From: Manis javanica
Lineage: Eukaryota > Chordata > Mammalia > Pholidota > Manidae
Direction of reading: 5' to 3'
Length of the DNA stretch: 64,000 bases
Assembly (NCBI RefSeq): GCF_040802235.1
Contig: NC_133158.1
Coordinates: forward strand, 164,087,401-164,151,400
Made by a program: the position numbers and the translations under genes. How positions within the stretch are numbered: position 1 is the first letter of the stretch; the number at the start of each line of letters is the position of its first letter. Below the pieces are notes generated by a model. The model had not been told where the DNA came from and did no database searches. It was given only the letters and a program-made list of their open reading frames with translations. This document shows, in pieces, positions 1-10,367 of this stretch.

Positions 1-310
1 CGCCCTGGTTCAGCAGGAAGCAGTCAGAGAGAAAGCAACGTCCACAACCCCATAGAGGAGAAAGGGGGGAATGAAGGGCCCTCACCCATAAGATGGAGAA
101 CTTCCTGCTTCTCTTCCGGGTTCTCGGTTCCCGCCAGCGCCACCTGAAGCCCAATCACCTCTCTCCCCCCTCCCAATCCCAGTACCTAGCCAATAGCCAC
201 CAGCCCCGTAGAAGTAAGACCACAATCACCACATGCCCCTTCCTATATAACCCAGCACTTTTCCCTAATAAAGCGGAATTCTCCAGTGAATTGCTGCTGT
301 GTGTTGCTCC
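1..310 (+). repeat. LTR-like fragment (3' part)
   Basis: A TATA-like element (cctatataaccc, about 239-252) is followed by a polyadenylation signal in ctaataaagcgg (about 268-279) and a T/G-rich stretch, which is the order expected for the U3/R/U5 part of a retroviral LTR on the plus strand. The left side runs off the window, so neither the start of the LTR nor a target-site duplication can be checked. The 95-codon reading frame across it has no recognisable product. Confidence 0.45.
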
Positions 311-954
311 TTCCTTTCAGTCATGCTATATAAAATTAAAGCAAATGAGTCTCGGTATCAAGTACACAGCAAAATTATAATTTTGTTTTCAGTTAAAAAG
401 ACAAAGTTTTCTTAACTGTTAGTCTGCTCTTAATATTGAAAGATTGCAAAATGTTCTCTAATTGTTTTATCAAAGCAGTTTCTCATGCTTAAAGTCTCAA
501 TGAGTTGTCTGAGTATTTAAGATAATGAGATCTTAATATTAAAATGACCAAAAGCTAAAGTTTGCTAACAACTGTATAACCTTCTTTATCTGCCTTTGAG
601 GTATTTTGTTGTCATTCTAGTTAAATAGATAAGTATTGCTTCATAGCAACCTATAATCCTATTTAAGCAAGTGCCTTAAAACTTTTAACAGCTTCCTAAA
701 ATCAAATGCAAAAAGGTCCTTTTACCTCTAGTTAACTGTGATATTTTTCAGAGGGCCCCTGGAACATGTCAGAGGAATTTTTTTCTCATTGGAGAAAGTA
801 TTTGGCTAATTTAGCTTATTTATCTGATAAATAATTACCTGCTTAGTTACCTAGAAAGCACTGTCAAAAAGAATAATGCTAAACTTGGTTACTAAATGTT
901 TTGTTACAGAAATATCAGGATTTCCTTATGTCAACTGTCTTACAGTAAGCTCTC
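311..954. other. AT-rich sequence, no gene seen
   Basis: The stretch is AT-rich with no reading frame or repeat that I recognise. It lies between an LTR-like fragment and the ERV-derived arm that starts near 955, so it may be decayed ERV interior. Confidence 0.4.
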
Positions 955-2262
955 ATCAAATCTTTAACCATTGTCATTTGTAAGTCTTTTGTCATTTAGA
1001 GTCACTGTTTTATTACTCCTAAACTAGTAAAGAACTAGATTTCAGCAGAACAAGTATTGATTACATAAGATTAGGTAAACTAAGGAAGATGATTTTGTGG
1101 CTTTTTGTTTCAAATGTTGCTGATAAAGTGTTTTAAGCTTGTTCTCTTAAGCTGACAACAGTTTAGTAAATGACTGCCTTTATAAGCAGAATTGAGACTT
1201 TATCTTTCTCTCTACCTGATCCCTCCAGAATTAAAAAAAACTCTCAGTGACTATTTTTATATTTCATGGCAGATGTTTATTTGCACAAGTTCAATAAGAA
1301 TCTGCTTTTCTTGTAAGAAGACCAATTAGAAACACTGGTTATATTACCAAGGCTTTGACTAGAACGTCATACCTGAGAGACACATGCATAAACTCAGATA
1401 TGAACAGCTTTAAGGAACTAAGGTTGACTTTATAAAGCCAACAAAGCCCCTTGGAAGAACTAGCCTAGTACCTTGCTTACAGAGTTCCCAGCAGCCTTAC
1501 CAGGTGAGTAAGGAAGGTCACTTCCTGGCAGGTGCAGGAATCTCAAGATGTCTTAGAGACCTCAAGAAGAGAATTCACCCAAATCTATAGGTACTTTAGG
1601 CAAAGCCTGATGGCAAGTCTGGCTTGGCTGTCTAGCCTCGAGAGGCCTTTAAAAGTTCAATCTGAAATTCCTTATAAAAAGTTCCAGCAAAGCACATTTA
1701 AAAGAGCCTGTGTAATCAATTGCTCTTCTTGCTGCACTTATGCAAATAATCAAGCCAGCTGTTAATTATTTTCTTAATCTGGCTACTTCTAATAAAAATA
1801 AGGGTGATTTTACAGAAAAGTATTGTTTCAATAATGCAGTCTTATCTATACTAAATCCTAATACTTGTCATCGAGATGTAAACTCAAATCCAGAATTTTA
1901 ATTTCCCCATAATACCTGGCTATGATTCTCAATTAGACTCTTCATATTTCCAGTTCTCATATTCAGCCATGCATTTTTAATCTCATCAAGCGTGTCCTTC
2001 CAGAATAGAAGCGCCAACCTTCCAAGGCCCTCTCAACTGACCAGTGATAGAAACCTAGCTGCACCCTTTACTGAGCCCCTTCTCAGCATGAAGCAGCCAG
2101 AGCGGTCATAGCCCCTTTTTCCTGGCAGCAGCTAGAGTCTGTCTGTACAGGGGAGAATAAGACAGAGACCATAAGCTTAGACAGAATAAGATAAGAGCCT
2201 CTGGAGAAAGCAAGGCAGGATATTTGCAGTCAGAGCAATGTAACTACATGCTAGGAGACCCC
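955..2262 (+). repeat. ERV-derived arm A of a large inverted repeat
   Basis: This block reappears in reverse complement at 6560-8057. The clearest landmark is a shared frame: a 77-codon reading frame here at 1532-1765 and a 78-codon one on the minus strand at 7234-7470 are alike nearly residue for residue. The match also covers about 955-1200 (against 7860-8057) and about 2003-2262 (against 6560-6860). Arm A lacks roughly 250 bases present in arm B near 6860-7090. The downstream half looks like the end of an ERV env and the start of an LTR, but no gene is intact. Confidence 0.6.
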
Positions 2263-3075
2263 CCTGCCGACGCCCCTTGTCAGCCAGAAGTAGCTAGATC
2301 AAGTTGTTGCCCATTATGACCAAAAGGCTGGAATGTAAGGTTGAAGGCACTGGGGAGAGGGGTGAGCACGTCAGACACTGATGACGTGCCAAAGTCCCCA
2401 GCTGCTGCCCCTACCAACCTGAAAAATGTGCCTTAGGCTAGACAATCCTCGCAACACTGTAAATCTAAGCTCTGCCTCCCCCTACCTTCTTTAAAAACTC
2501 ACTGCCTGCCCTGCTGAGTGTGACTTCTCTGGCCTGTGATAGGCAGACCATGGAACACCACCCGGGAATTTGCATTCAGATAAACTACCTGGCCCTTTGT
2601 TGCCTCTCTTTGCCTGCTTATTTCCGCTAGAATTTATCTTACAGTAAGCAAGCCCAACTATAGACAGCCCAAGAAGTTAAGTAAAATTCTTAACTTACTT
2701 CAGCAAACAGGCAATAACCCAGCCCACCTTGGGGGCAGGGTAGGCAGTCTTAATTGGCATGCTCCCAGAGGGAAACTGCTATCTTGAGAAAGAATTAGAG
2801 CTGAAAATCTCCTCTGTTACTCATCAAGAATGAGCATTCTAGGACCACTCAACAAGTCTGCACCCCTAACCCTTTACCCTCATTACTGAAAATCCTCAAC
2901 CGCGCATAAAACCCCTAGACAAGGAGCCAACCATGGACTCTCTTGTCCCCTCCTGGTGTGAGCCGGGAGCTCTGTCCTCTCACTTTATCTCTAAATAAAA
3001 GCCTGTACCTTGCTCTCCTACCTTGAATGTTTGCGAAGCTCATTCTTCGGCTTCGTGAACAAGAACCCCAGCATC
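2263..3075 (+). repeat. LTR-like sequence following arm A
   Basis: C-rich promoter-like sequence runs to a polyadenylation signal in ctctaaataaaagcc (about 2990-3004), followed by a short T/C-rich tail ending near the word accccagcatcagtgag. This is the arrangement of a gammaretrovirus-type LTR on the plus strand. A second C-rich block around 2480-2640 suggests two overlapping or nested LTRs. Boundaries are approximate because no terminal TG/CA pair could be fixed. Confidence 0.45.
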
Positions 3076-4400
3076 AGTGAGAGTTGATTCATACGGGCAG
3101 TATAATTTATTGTTTATTTTTTTAACCAAATACCTCCTCACTAATTTATAATGGCTTTGCAGTAATGTGTATCAAATAAGAAGCACTGGAAAACTGATTC
3201 ATCTCTAGGATGATATGCATATTTCAAGTGGTATTGAAAATTGCAGTGATGGATATGTAATAATAAACATCTCTTATTAATATGCTAAAAAAAAGCTAGG
3301 GCTCAGTGACAAAAGGGACAGCAAAGTAGCATTTAAATGAGGATATTTCACTTTTGAATGCACAGTGTTTCTATCCAAGACCCTGTTTGTGCATTTTTTA
3401 CCTACATGAGAAACATTTCCTCTGCTTGTACTCCTCTTTGAGAGGGAGTGGTATTGATAATTTAGTGCCAGGTAAGCAAGGAAAAATAGGGAGCTGGGCA
3501 TCATACCACAAGGTGTCATCTCTAAGGGAAGGAAGCAGAGGAGATGAATATTGAAATGCAGAAATGAAGAAAAGTGATGAGGAAACTGGAGCAGTGCAAT
3601 GGAGGTAACAATAGGAGGAGAGTAATAATCTGAGAATTTCCAAATTTCTCTCTTCTACATCCTCTCACCTACTCTTTTCTTAAAATCCTGCCATCTGGCT
3701 TCTTTCCATTCTTCTGGAACTATTCTAGACTCTGATGACCTCCTAATTTCTCATTATAAGGGCCTTTGCCATATTATTTTGTCTGTTCCACTTAAAAATG
3801 AGGTTATACAGACATACCTCTTTTTACCTAAATTTAAACACTTCACTATTTTATTCATTATAAAAGTAATGCATTGTATTTGTAAAAAAATAAAATAAAA
3901 TAATACAAAGAAGTATGTCGGTCCCTCTCTGCTTTTGACCCACAGATAAGGGAGGAGACACGATGAGATATCGAAGATATGAAAGGACCAGCCAGGGGAC
4001 TTGAGGCTTAACAGCACAAGAGTGGTGCTGAGAGGGCACCCTTTGTATTTATTGGGCACATACGTGTTAACAACAATAGAATTCTTTGTGGGGGACTTAA
4101 TAGACAACCATTAACTAACTCTAAACGTAATTCTCGGCAGTCTCCAGTCTCCTGGGGCACTACGTCTCACATGTTATTGAAACAATAGCAAGAGCAGTTA
4201 GGTCAGAGAAACTGTTTTGGTCTTGTTTGTTCTGTTTTTGATCACTTATCAGGAATTACAGGAAAAATAATCAAGTCATATATGATTATACATTTGATTT
4301 CTATACTTGATTTATATATTAATCCCACATTTCCCCCTTATTTAATAAAATGTTTAAGTAGTAGGCAGACATAATAAAGATTGTAGTTTCTAATAGAAAG
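3076..4400. repeat. No gene; contains a diverged copy of the 4425-4680 repeat
   Basis: About 3076-4020 shows only short open frames with no recognisable product. About 4040-4240 resembles 4430-4640: both have a block with gagagggca, then a tattgggcac/tattgatca word, gttaacaacaatagaatt/aaaatt, a gggactta/gggactca word, and the cagtctccag/cagtctccaa word. It is therefore a second, more diverged copy of the same LTR-like unit. Confidence 0.4.
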
Positions 4401-5600
4401 CTTTTTAACAGTTTACTTTTTTTTTTTTTTTGAGAGGGCATCTCTCATATTTATTGATCAAATGGTTGTTAACAACAATAAAATTCTGTATAGGGGACTC
4501 AATGCACAATCATTAATTAACCCCAAGCCTAATTCTCAACAGTCTCCAATCTTCTGAAGCATAACGAACAAGTTCTTACATGGTGAAAAAATTCTTACAC
4601 AGTGAGTAAGTTCTTATATGGTGAACAGTGCAAGGGCAGTCATCACAGAAACTTTCGGTTTTGTTCACGCATTATGAACTATAAACAATCAGGTCAAATG
4701 TGAATATTCGTTTGATTTTTATACTTGATTTATATGTGAATCCCACATTTCTCCCTTATTACTATTTTTAATAAAATGCTGAAGTGGTGGGTAGATGCAA
4801 GATAAAGGAAGAAAACATAGTTTAGTGCTGTAAGAGGGGAAATGTAGATGATCAGGTGTGTGCCTCTAGACTAAGTATTAATCCAAGCTAGACAAGGGCA
4901 ACAAAACATCCACAGATGCAGAAGATTTCTCTCAAAACGGGGGGTGAGGTTCTAAGCCTCACCTCTGTTGATCCCCAATTTCTCACCTGCGACTGTGCCT
5001 GTCTTAGGTTGTTCCTCCCTTGAGGAATCTTATCCGTCTCTGGCTAACCAGTCATCTTCCAGGGCCATACAGGGAAATGTAAAGTTGGTAAGTGAGAGAG
5101 AAGCAATATTGTTTGAAAAGGTTAGCTTTTTACTTCTTTGCAGATTTATGCCCTTAACAGTTTACTTTTTCATAAAAGATAATCTATCTTTTAAATCTCA
5201 TGATGTAAAATAAAGATGGAAAGTAGAGTTGAGTGCAGTAGGAAGGCAAGTGTAGGCAATCAGGTCCGTGCCTATAGACTAGGTATTGATCCGAGCTAGA
5301 CGAGGGCAACAAAACAGCCATGGGTGCAGAAGATTTCTCTCAAAACTGGGGGGGGTGAGGTTCTAAGCCTCACCTCTGTTGACCCCCAATTTCTCACCTG
5401 ATGGCCCCTCTGCGACTGTGCCTGTCTTAGGTTGTTCCCCCCTTGAGGAATCTTACCCGTCTCTGGCTAACCAGCCATCTCCGGGGCCGTACGGGGAGAT
5501 ATAAAGTTGATAGGTGAGAGAGAAGCAATATTCTTTAAAAGGTTAGCTTTTTACATCTCTGCAGATTTATGTCCCATGGCTCCTATGCCCAGCACTTGTC
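4401..5600 (-). repeat. LTR-like repeat with two direct copies
   Basis: Two direct copies of about 340-360 bases lie at roughly 4808-5150 and 5225-5580. Each runs from a gtgctgt/gtgcagt word through gatttctctcaaaac, the phrase gaggttctaagcctcacctc, a stretch beginning cgactgtgcctg, and ggttagctttttac. The second copy has a short insertion (gatggcccct) that the first lacks. They lie downstream, on the minus strand, of the env-like frame at 5895-6346, so they could be 3' non-coding or LTR sequence of that ERV. Strand is inferred only from the env. Confidence 0.4.
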
Positions 5601-5894
5601 TTGAGGTACCTTTACCAGCTGGAAGGATTATGATACATGGTAATTAAGTATGAGGCATGAATTCTAGTAAAGGGCTGTATTTAGGAAGGAAAAAGAAAAG
5701 CTACAGAGGTAGCAAAGGAAGAAAATATGAGAGGATTATTTCTTTGACATAACTTCTTGTAGAGTAACGTAAGCATGTATAGGTTTTAACAAACTACTAA
5801 TTAAATTACGTACACATATTAACAGAACAAGAATACAGATGTATAACAAAAGCAGACCTACAATTACTGGCCATATCCAATGAAACCGAGAAAA

Positions 5895-6346
5895 TCAGTT
5901 AGGTAACGCAGGCATTTGTGAAAACTTATTAATAATATGATGCATATTGTCTAATTCATTTTGAATCATTTGAGAAAAATCAGACAAATTAAAACAACAC
6001 ATTCCTGGAAAGTGTTCACATACCATATGTTCTTTTAACAGCAGATAGTCTATAGTAGCATGATTTTGAAGTACCGCAATAGCACTTCTCAAAGCTCTTG
6101 ATTGAATTCAGATAATACAGAAGCAGTCAAATTTGTTGTCTTACTATATACACAGGCCAGCTTAGGTATTTCCTTTTGCATTCCACCAACAAGTCCAGGA
6201 ACCAGCAGGATGAATGCATCTGCAACTGCAACAGAGGTGGGATCTAAAAGCTTCAAGTTGTCATCACCATCAGATGGCAGAGCTTGGAGAAATCTTTCAT
6301 GACTATTTCCGGGACAATCTATTAGAGCAGGAAGAATGCATCCCAC
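5895..6346 (-). pseudogene. Endogenous retrovirus env fragment (transmembrane subunit), frameshifted
   Basis: Two overlapping minus-strand frames (6346-6089 and 6092-5895) together resemble the end of a retroviral surface subunit and the ectodomain of the transmembrane subunit. The second frame contains a heptad-like helix followed by a CX6CC cysteine motif (5994-6020), the hallmark of alpha-, gamma- and delta-type retroviral TM subunits. The two frames are offset by two bases, so the reading frame is broken between them. No membrane anchor is joined in frame. This is an old, non-functional copy. The wording around the cysteines is closer to alpharetrovirus-like TMs than to betaretroviral ones, which is recalled rather than searched. 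Confidence 0.6.
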
Positions 6347-6399
6347 ACCACATATACCTTGATAATGTGAAGAGAGGGCTTAGGGTGTGGAATTGTACC

Positions 6400-8057
6400 A
6401 CCTGATCTGCCCCTAAGGTGGACTGGATTGCTGTCCGTTTGCTAGGGCTGTTTGCAGTGAAGTCACGGGTTATGCTGAGATACCATTCTTTATTTGCGGA
6501 ACACTCAAAACATTCCAGGCCAAGTTGCTCCCGGCCTTTTGAGCTTTAACTGATCTCACTGAATAATGACTCTAGAGCTTAATGTTTAACACAGAGTTTT
6601 GGTAGGGGGCTTCCTTGCATGTAGTTAAATTCCTCTGACTGCAAATATCCTGCCTTGCTTTTTTGGGAGGCCCTCACCCTATTTTGTCTAAGCTCACAGT
6701 CCCTGTCTCATTTCCCCCCTCTACAGATAGAGACCCTAGCTGCTGCTAGGGAAAGGGGGCCACGCCCGCTCTGGTTGCCTCATGCTGAGAGGGGGCGCAT
6801 AAAGGGTGCAGTTAGGTCTCCATCAGTGGTCAGTGAGAGGGCCTCGGAAGATTGGCGCTTCTATTCCGGGTTCCATTTCTATTACTATTTGCAGTTTTAT
6901 GGCTTCTAGGCAAGATAGAACAAATCCTGTTATTAAGATAAATAGCAACATCTGGAGTTGGATTTTCCTTTTTGGAGCAACTCGACAAGATTAAGAATGC
7001 ATGGCTCAATATGAGGACTAGAAACAGTAAAATTTTAATTGAAATGATGGGAGAAAACTAAAACATCTGGAGAATCATAGCTAGATATTTTGGGGAAACT
7101 AGAATTCTGGATCTAGTCTACATCCCAATGACTAGTATAAGGATTTAGTATAGATAAGGCTGCATTATTGAAACAATACTTTTCTCTAAAATCACCCTTA
7201 TTTTTATTAGAGGGAACTAGATTAAGAAAATAATTAAGACTTGGCTTGACTATTTGCATAAGTGCAGCAAGTAGAGCAGTTGATTACATAGGATATTTTA
7301 AATGTGCTTTGCTGGAACTTTTTACAAGGAATTTCAGATTGGACTTTTAAAGGCCTCTTGAGATCAGAAAGCCAAGCCAGACTTGACATCAGATTTTTCC
7401 TGCAGTACCTGTAGATTTGGGTGAATTCCTCTCTTCTCGAGGTCCCCAAGACATCCTGAGGTTCCTGCACCTGCCAGGAAGTGACCTGCCTTACTCCCCT
7501 GGTAAGGCTGCTGGCAACCCTGTAGGGTTCTCCCCAGGGTAACAGGCCAGTTCTTCGAAGGGGCTTTGTTGGCTCTATACAGTTAACCTTAGTTCCTTAA
7601 AACTGTCTGTTCATATCTGAGTTCATGCACATGTCTCTCAGGTATGACATTCCAGTCAGAGCCCTGGTACTATAACCTCTGTTTTTAATTGGTTCTCTTA
7701 CAAGGAAAGCATATTCTTATTGAATTTATGCAAATGAACACACTGCCATGAAATACAAAAATAGTAACTGAGAGTTTTTAACTTCTGGAGGGATTAGGTA
7801 GAGAGAAAGATGAATATTTCCATTCTGCTTATAAAGATATTGTCATTTACTAAACTATTGTCAGTTTAAGAGAAAAAGCTTAATACACTTTATCAGCAAC
7901 ATTTGAAAGAAAAAGCCACAAAATCATTTTCCTTAGTTTACTTAATCCTATGAAACCAATACTTGTTCTGCTGAAATCTAGTTCTTTACTAAATTAGGAG
8001 TAATAAAACAGTGACTATAAATGACAAAATACTTACAAATGACCACGGTTAAATCAA
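6400..8057 (-). repeat. ERV-derived arm B of the inverted repeat, with LTR-like end
   Basis: In reverse complement, 8057 to 6560 parallels arm A (955-2262). Beyond 6560 on the minus strand the sequence continues to an AATAAA signal (plus strand ctttatttgcgg near 6490), which suggests an LTR. At about 6800-7010, read on the minus strand, a hydrophobic stretch resembles the membrane end of an env, but it is broken. Arm B is cut at 8057 by L1 sequence; no continuation was found beyond that L1. Confidence 0.5.
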
Positions 8058-8187
8058 GATGAAACTTCTGTACAGCAAAGGACACCATCAATTGAAAAAA
8101 AAGACATCCTACAGTATGGGAGAATATATTCATAAATGACATCCAATAAAGGGTTGACATCGAAAATATATAAAAAGCTCTCACACT
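8058..8187 (+). mobile_element. L1 ORF2 fragment, 5' piece of an L1 split by insertion
   Basis: The sequence matches the region of ORF2 that also occurs at 13420-13550 and 19915-20010 (the gcttctgtacagcaaa word through atccaaaatatataaa). It stops at aaaaagctctcacac, where a full-length L1 begins, and resumes at about 14558 with aaaagagctcacacac. It is therefore the left part of an older L1 3' fragment that was the target of a later insertion. Confidence 0.8.
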
Positions 8188-9341
8188 GGGGATCACGGGA
8201 AGATGGCAGCATGAGAAGTTCAGAGGAAATCTCCTCCCAAAACATATATATTTATGAAAATACAATAAATACAACTATTCCTAAAAGAGACACCAGTGGA
8301 TGCAGTACAACAGCCAGGATACATCTACATCTGTGAGAACTGAACATCACACGAAGGGGGTAAGATACAAGCTGCAGCCAGGCAGGACCCAAATGCTTCC
8401 CAACCCCAAAACCCGGCGAGAAGAAAGGAGTCGGAACGGGGAGGGAGTGAATGTCCAGGACTGCTAAACAACCAGTTCTAGAAATCCGCACCCGGAATGC
8501 AGACACAAAGTGCATGGGGTGCTGGATATTAGAGAAACAGAAAAGCAAAACCTGTGGGCAGGTCCCCACAACTGGCGGCCCTGAGACAAAAGAAAAGCAA
8601 GTGCTTTCTGCAAGTCTTAAAAGAGACAGGAACCCCATAGTGGGATGAAGTTGTCCTGGCACAATTAACCAGCAGCTGGGAATCCCGGGGAACCTTAGGC
8701 GCCCTAAACCCCAGGGAGGCAGTGCAGCTCTGAAGCCCCTCATGGCACTAAGCAGCCTGCCAGTCGTTTCTCCAACTGGCGCAGACCCCGACATACCAGC
8801 ACAGTAGTGGGAGAGTGGCAGCGTGTGCCAGGGAAGGTGGTGCCAGAAGGGACTGGGAGCAGATCCATGAACCAATGGTGCAAGAGGAGACCAGGAGAGG
8901 CTTGTGCAAGCCCGCAGCAGAGCAACCAAACAGACCAAGCGTGGCTCGTGCGCACTGGTGGCAGTGGAGCCAGAGAAGCTCGGTAGAGGCCTGTGTGCAC
9001 CTACAGCAGAGACAGAGGGAGCAGGTGCGCTCCCAGCAGCCAGCCGGAATCCCAGCCCAAGGCACAGCTGCCTGGACCAGACCCAAAGGCGGCTGCTGGG
9101 ACACAGCTTCCCAGCAGAGGTGCTGCTAGCACGGAGCACACCTGGCATGCCTGCCACTCCCCGCAGCACTCCGTGCTGCTCTGACAGACACCCCACTCAC
9201 AGCAGCTTAGCCGGTGGCTGCTCCAGGAGTGCAGGTAACCATCATAGGCAGCAGAGAAGGGCAAGGCATCCAGCAAACAGGAAGGGACTTTCTTATCCCA
9301 GCTGACACACCCGTAACCTGCCTACAGCCACTGCTATCACC

Positions 9342-10183
9342 ATGAAAAGGCAAAAAAATTTAGTCCAGTCCAAGATAGTTCAAACAACACCCGAGAAAGG
9401 ATCTGCAGAGGCAGACCTAACCAGTCTTCCTGAAAAAAAATTCAAATAAAAATAAACATGCTGACAGAGCTGCAGAGAAATATGCAAGAGCTAAGGGATG
9501 AAGTCCGGAGGAAGATTACAGATGTCCGGAGGGAGATTACAGAAGTGAAACAAACTCTGGAAGGATTTATAAGCAGAATGGATAAGAGGAAAAAGGCCAT
9601 TGATGGAATAGAAACCAGAGAACAGGAACACATAGAAGCTGACGCAGAGAGAGATAAAAGGATCTCCAGGAATGAAACAATATTAAGAGAACTGTGGGAC
9701 CAATCGAAAAGGAACAATATCTGCATTATAGGGGTACCGGAGGAAGAAGAGAGAGGAAAAGGGATAGAAAGTGTCTTTGAAGAAATAATTGCTGAGAACT
9801 TTCCCATACTGGGGGAGGAAATAGTAGCTCAGACTACGGAGGCACACAGAACTCCCAACAGATGGGACCCAAAGAGGACAACACCAAGACACATAATAAT
9901 TAAAATGGCAAAGATCAAGGACAAGGAGAGAGTATTAAAGGTAGCCAGAGAGAGAAAAAAGGTCACCTACAAAGGAAAACCCATCAGACTTCTCAATAGA
10001 AACCTTACAGGCCAGAAGAGAATGCATGATATATTTAATGCAATGAAACAGAAGGGCCTTGAACTAAGGATACTGTATCCAGCACGATTATCATTTAAAT
10101 ATGAAGGAGGGATTAAACAATTCCCAGACAAGCAAAAGTTGAGGAATTTGCCTCCCACAAACCACCTCTACAGGGTAATTTAG
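9342..10183 (+). pseudogene. L1 ORF1 (RNA-binding chaperone), broken near the N-terminus
   Basis: The natural start is the ATG at 9342 in a good context (tcaccatga). That frame meets a TAA at about 9446-9448, and the long open part runs from 9458 to 10183. It encodes a charged coiled-coil segment, then the RRM-like domain with an NNICIIGVPEEE block and a C-terminal domain. This is the trimeric L1 nucleic-acid chaperone that coats L1 RNA. The early stop makes it defective. Confidence 0.85.
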
Positions 10184-10367
10184 AGGGACTGCTTGATGGG
10201 AGCACTCCTAAAAAGAGCACAGAACAAAACACCCAACATATGAAGAATGGAGAAGGAAAAAGAAGGGAAAGAAATAATCATCAGACTGTGTTTATAACAG
10301 CTCAATAAGCGAGTTAAGTCTGATAGTAAAAAGAAGGGAAAGAAATAATCAAGCTAAACTCGAACCT

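Noticed and set aside
8252..9305. Several overlapping open frames on both strands at 8252-9305 as host genes
   Set aside because: They all lie in the GC-rich 5' UTR of a full-length L1 and overlap each other in different frames. Only the longest is kept, as an observation.
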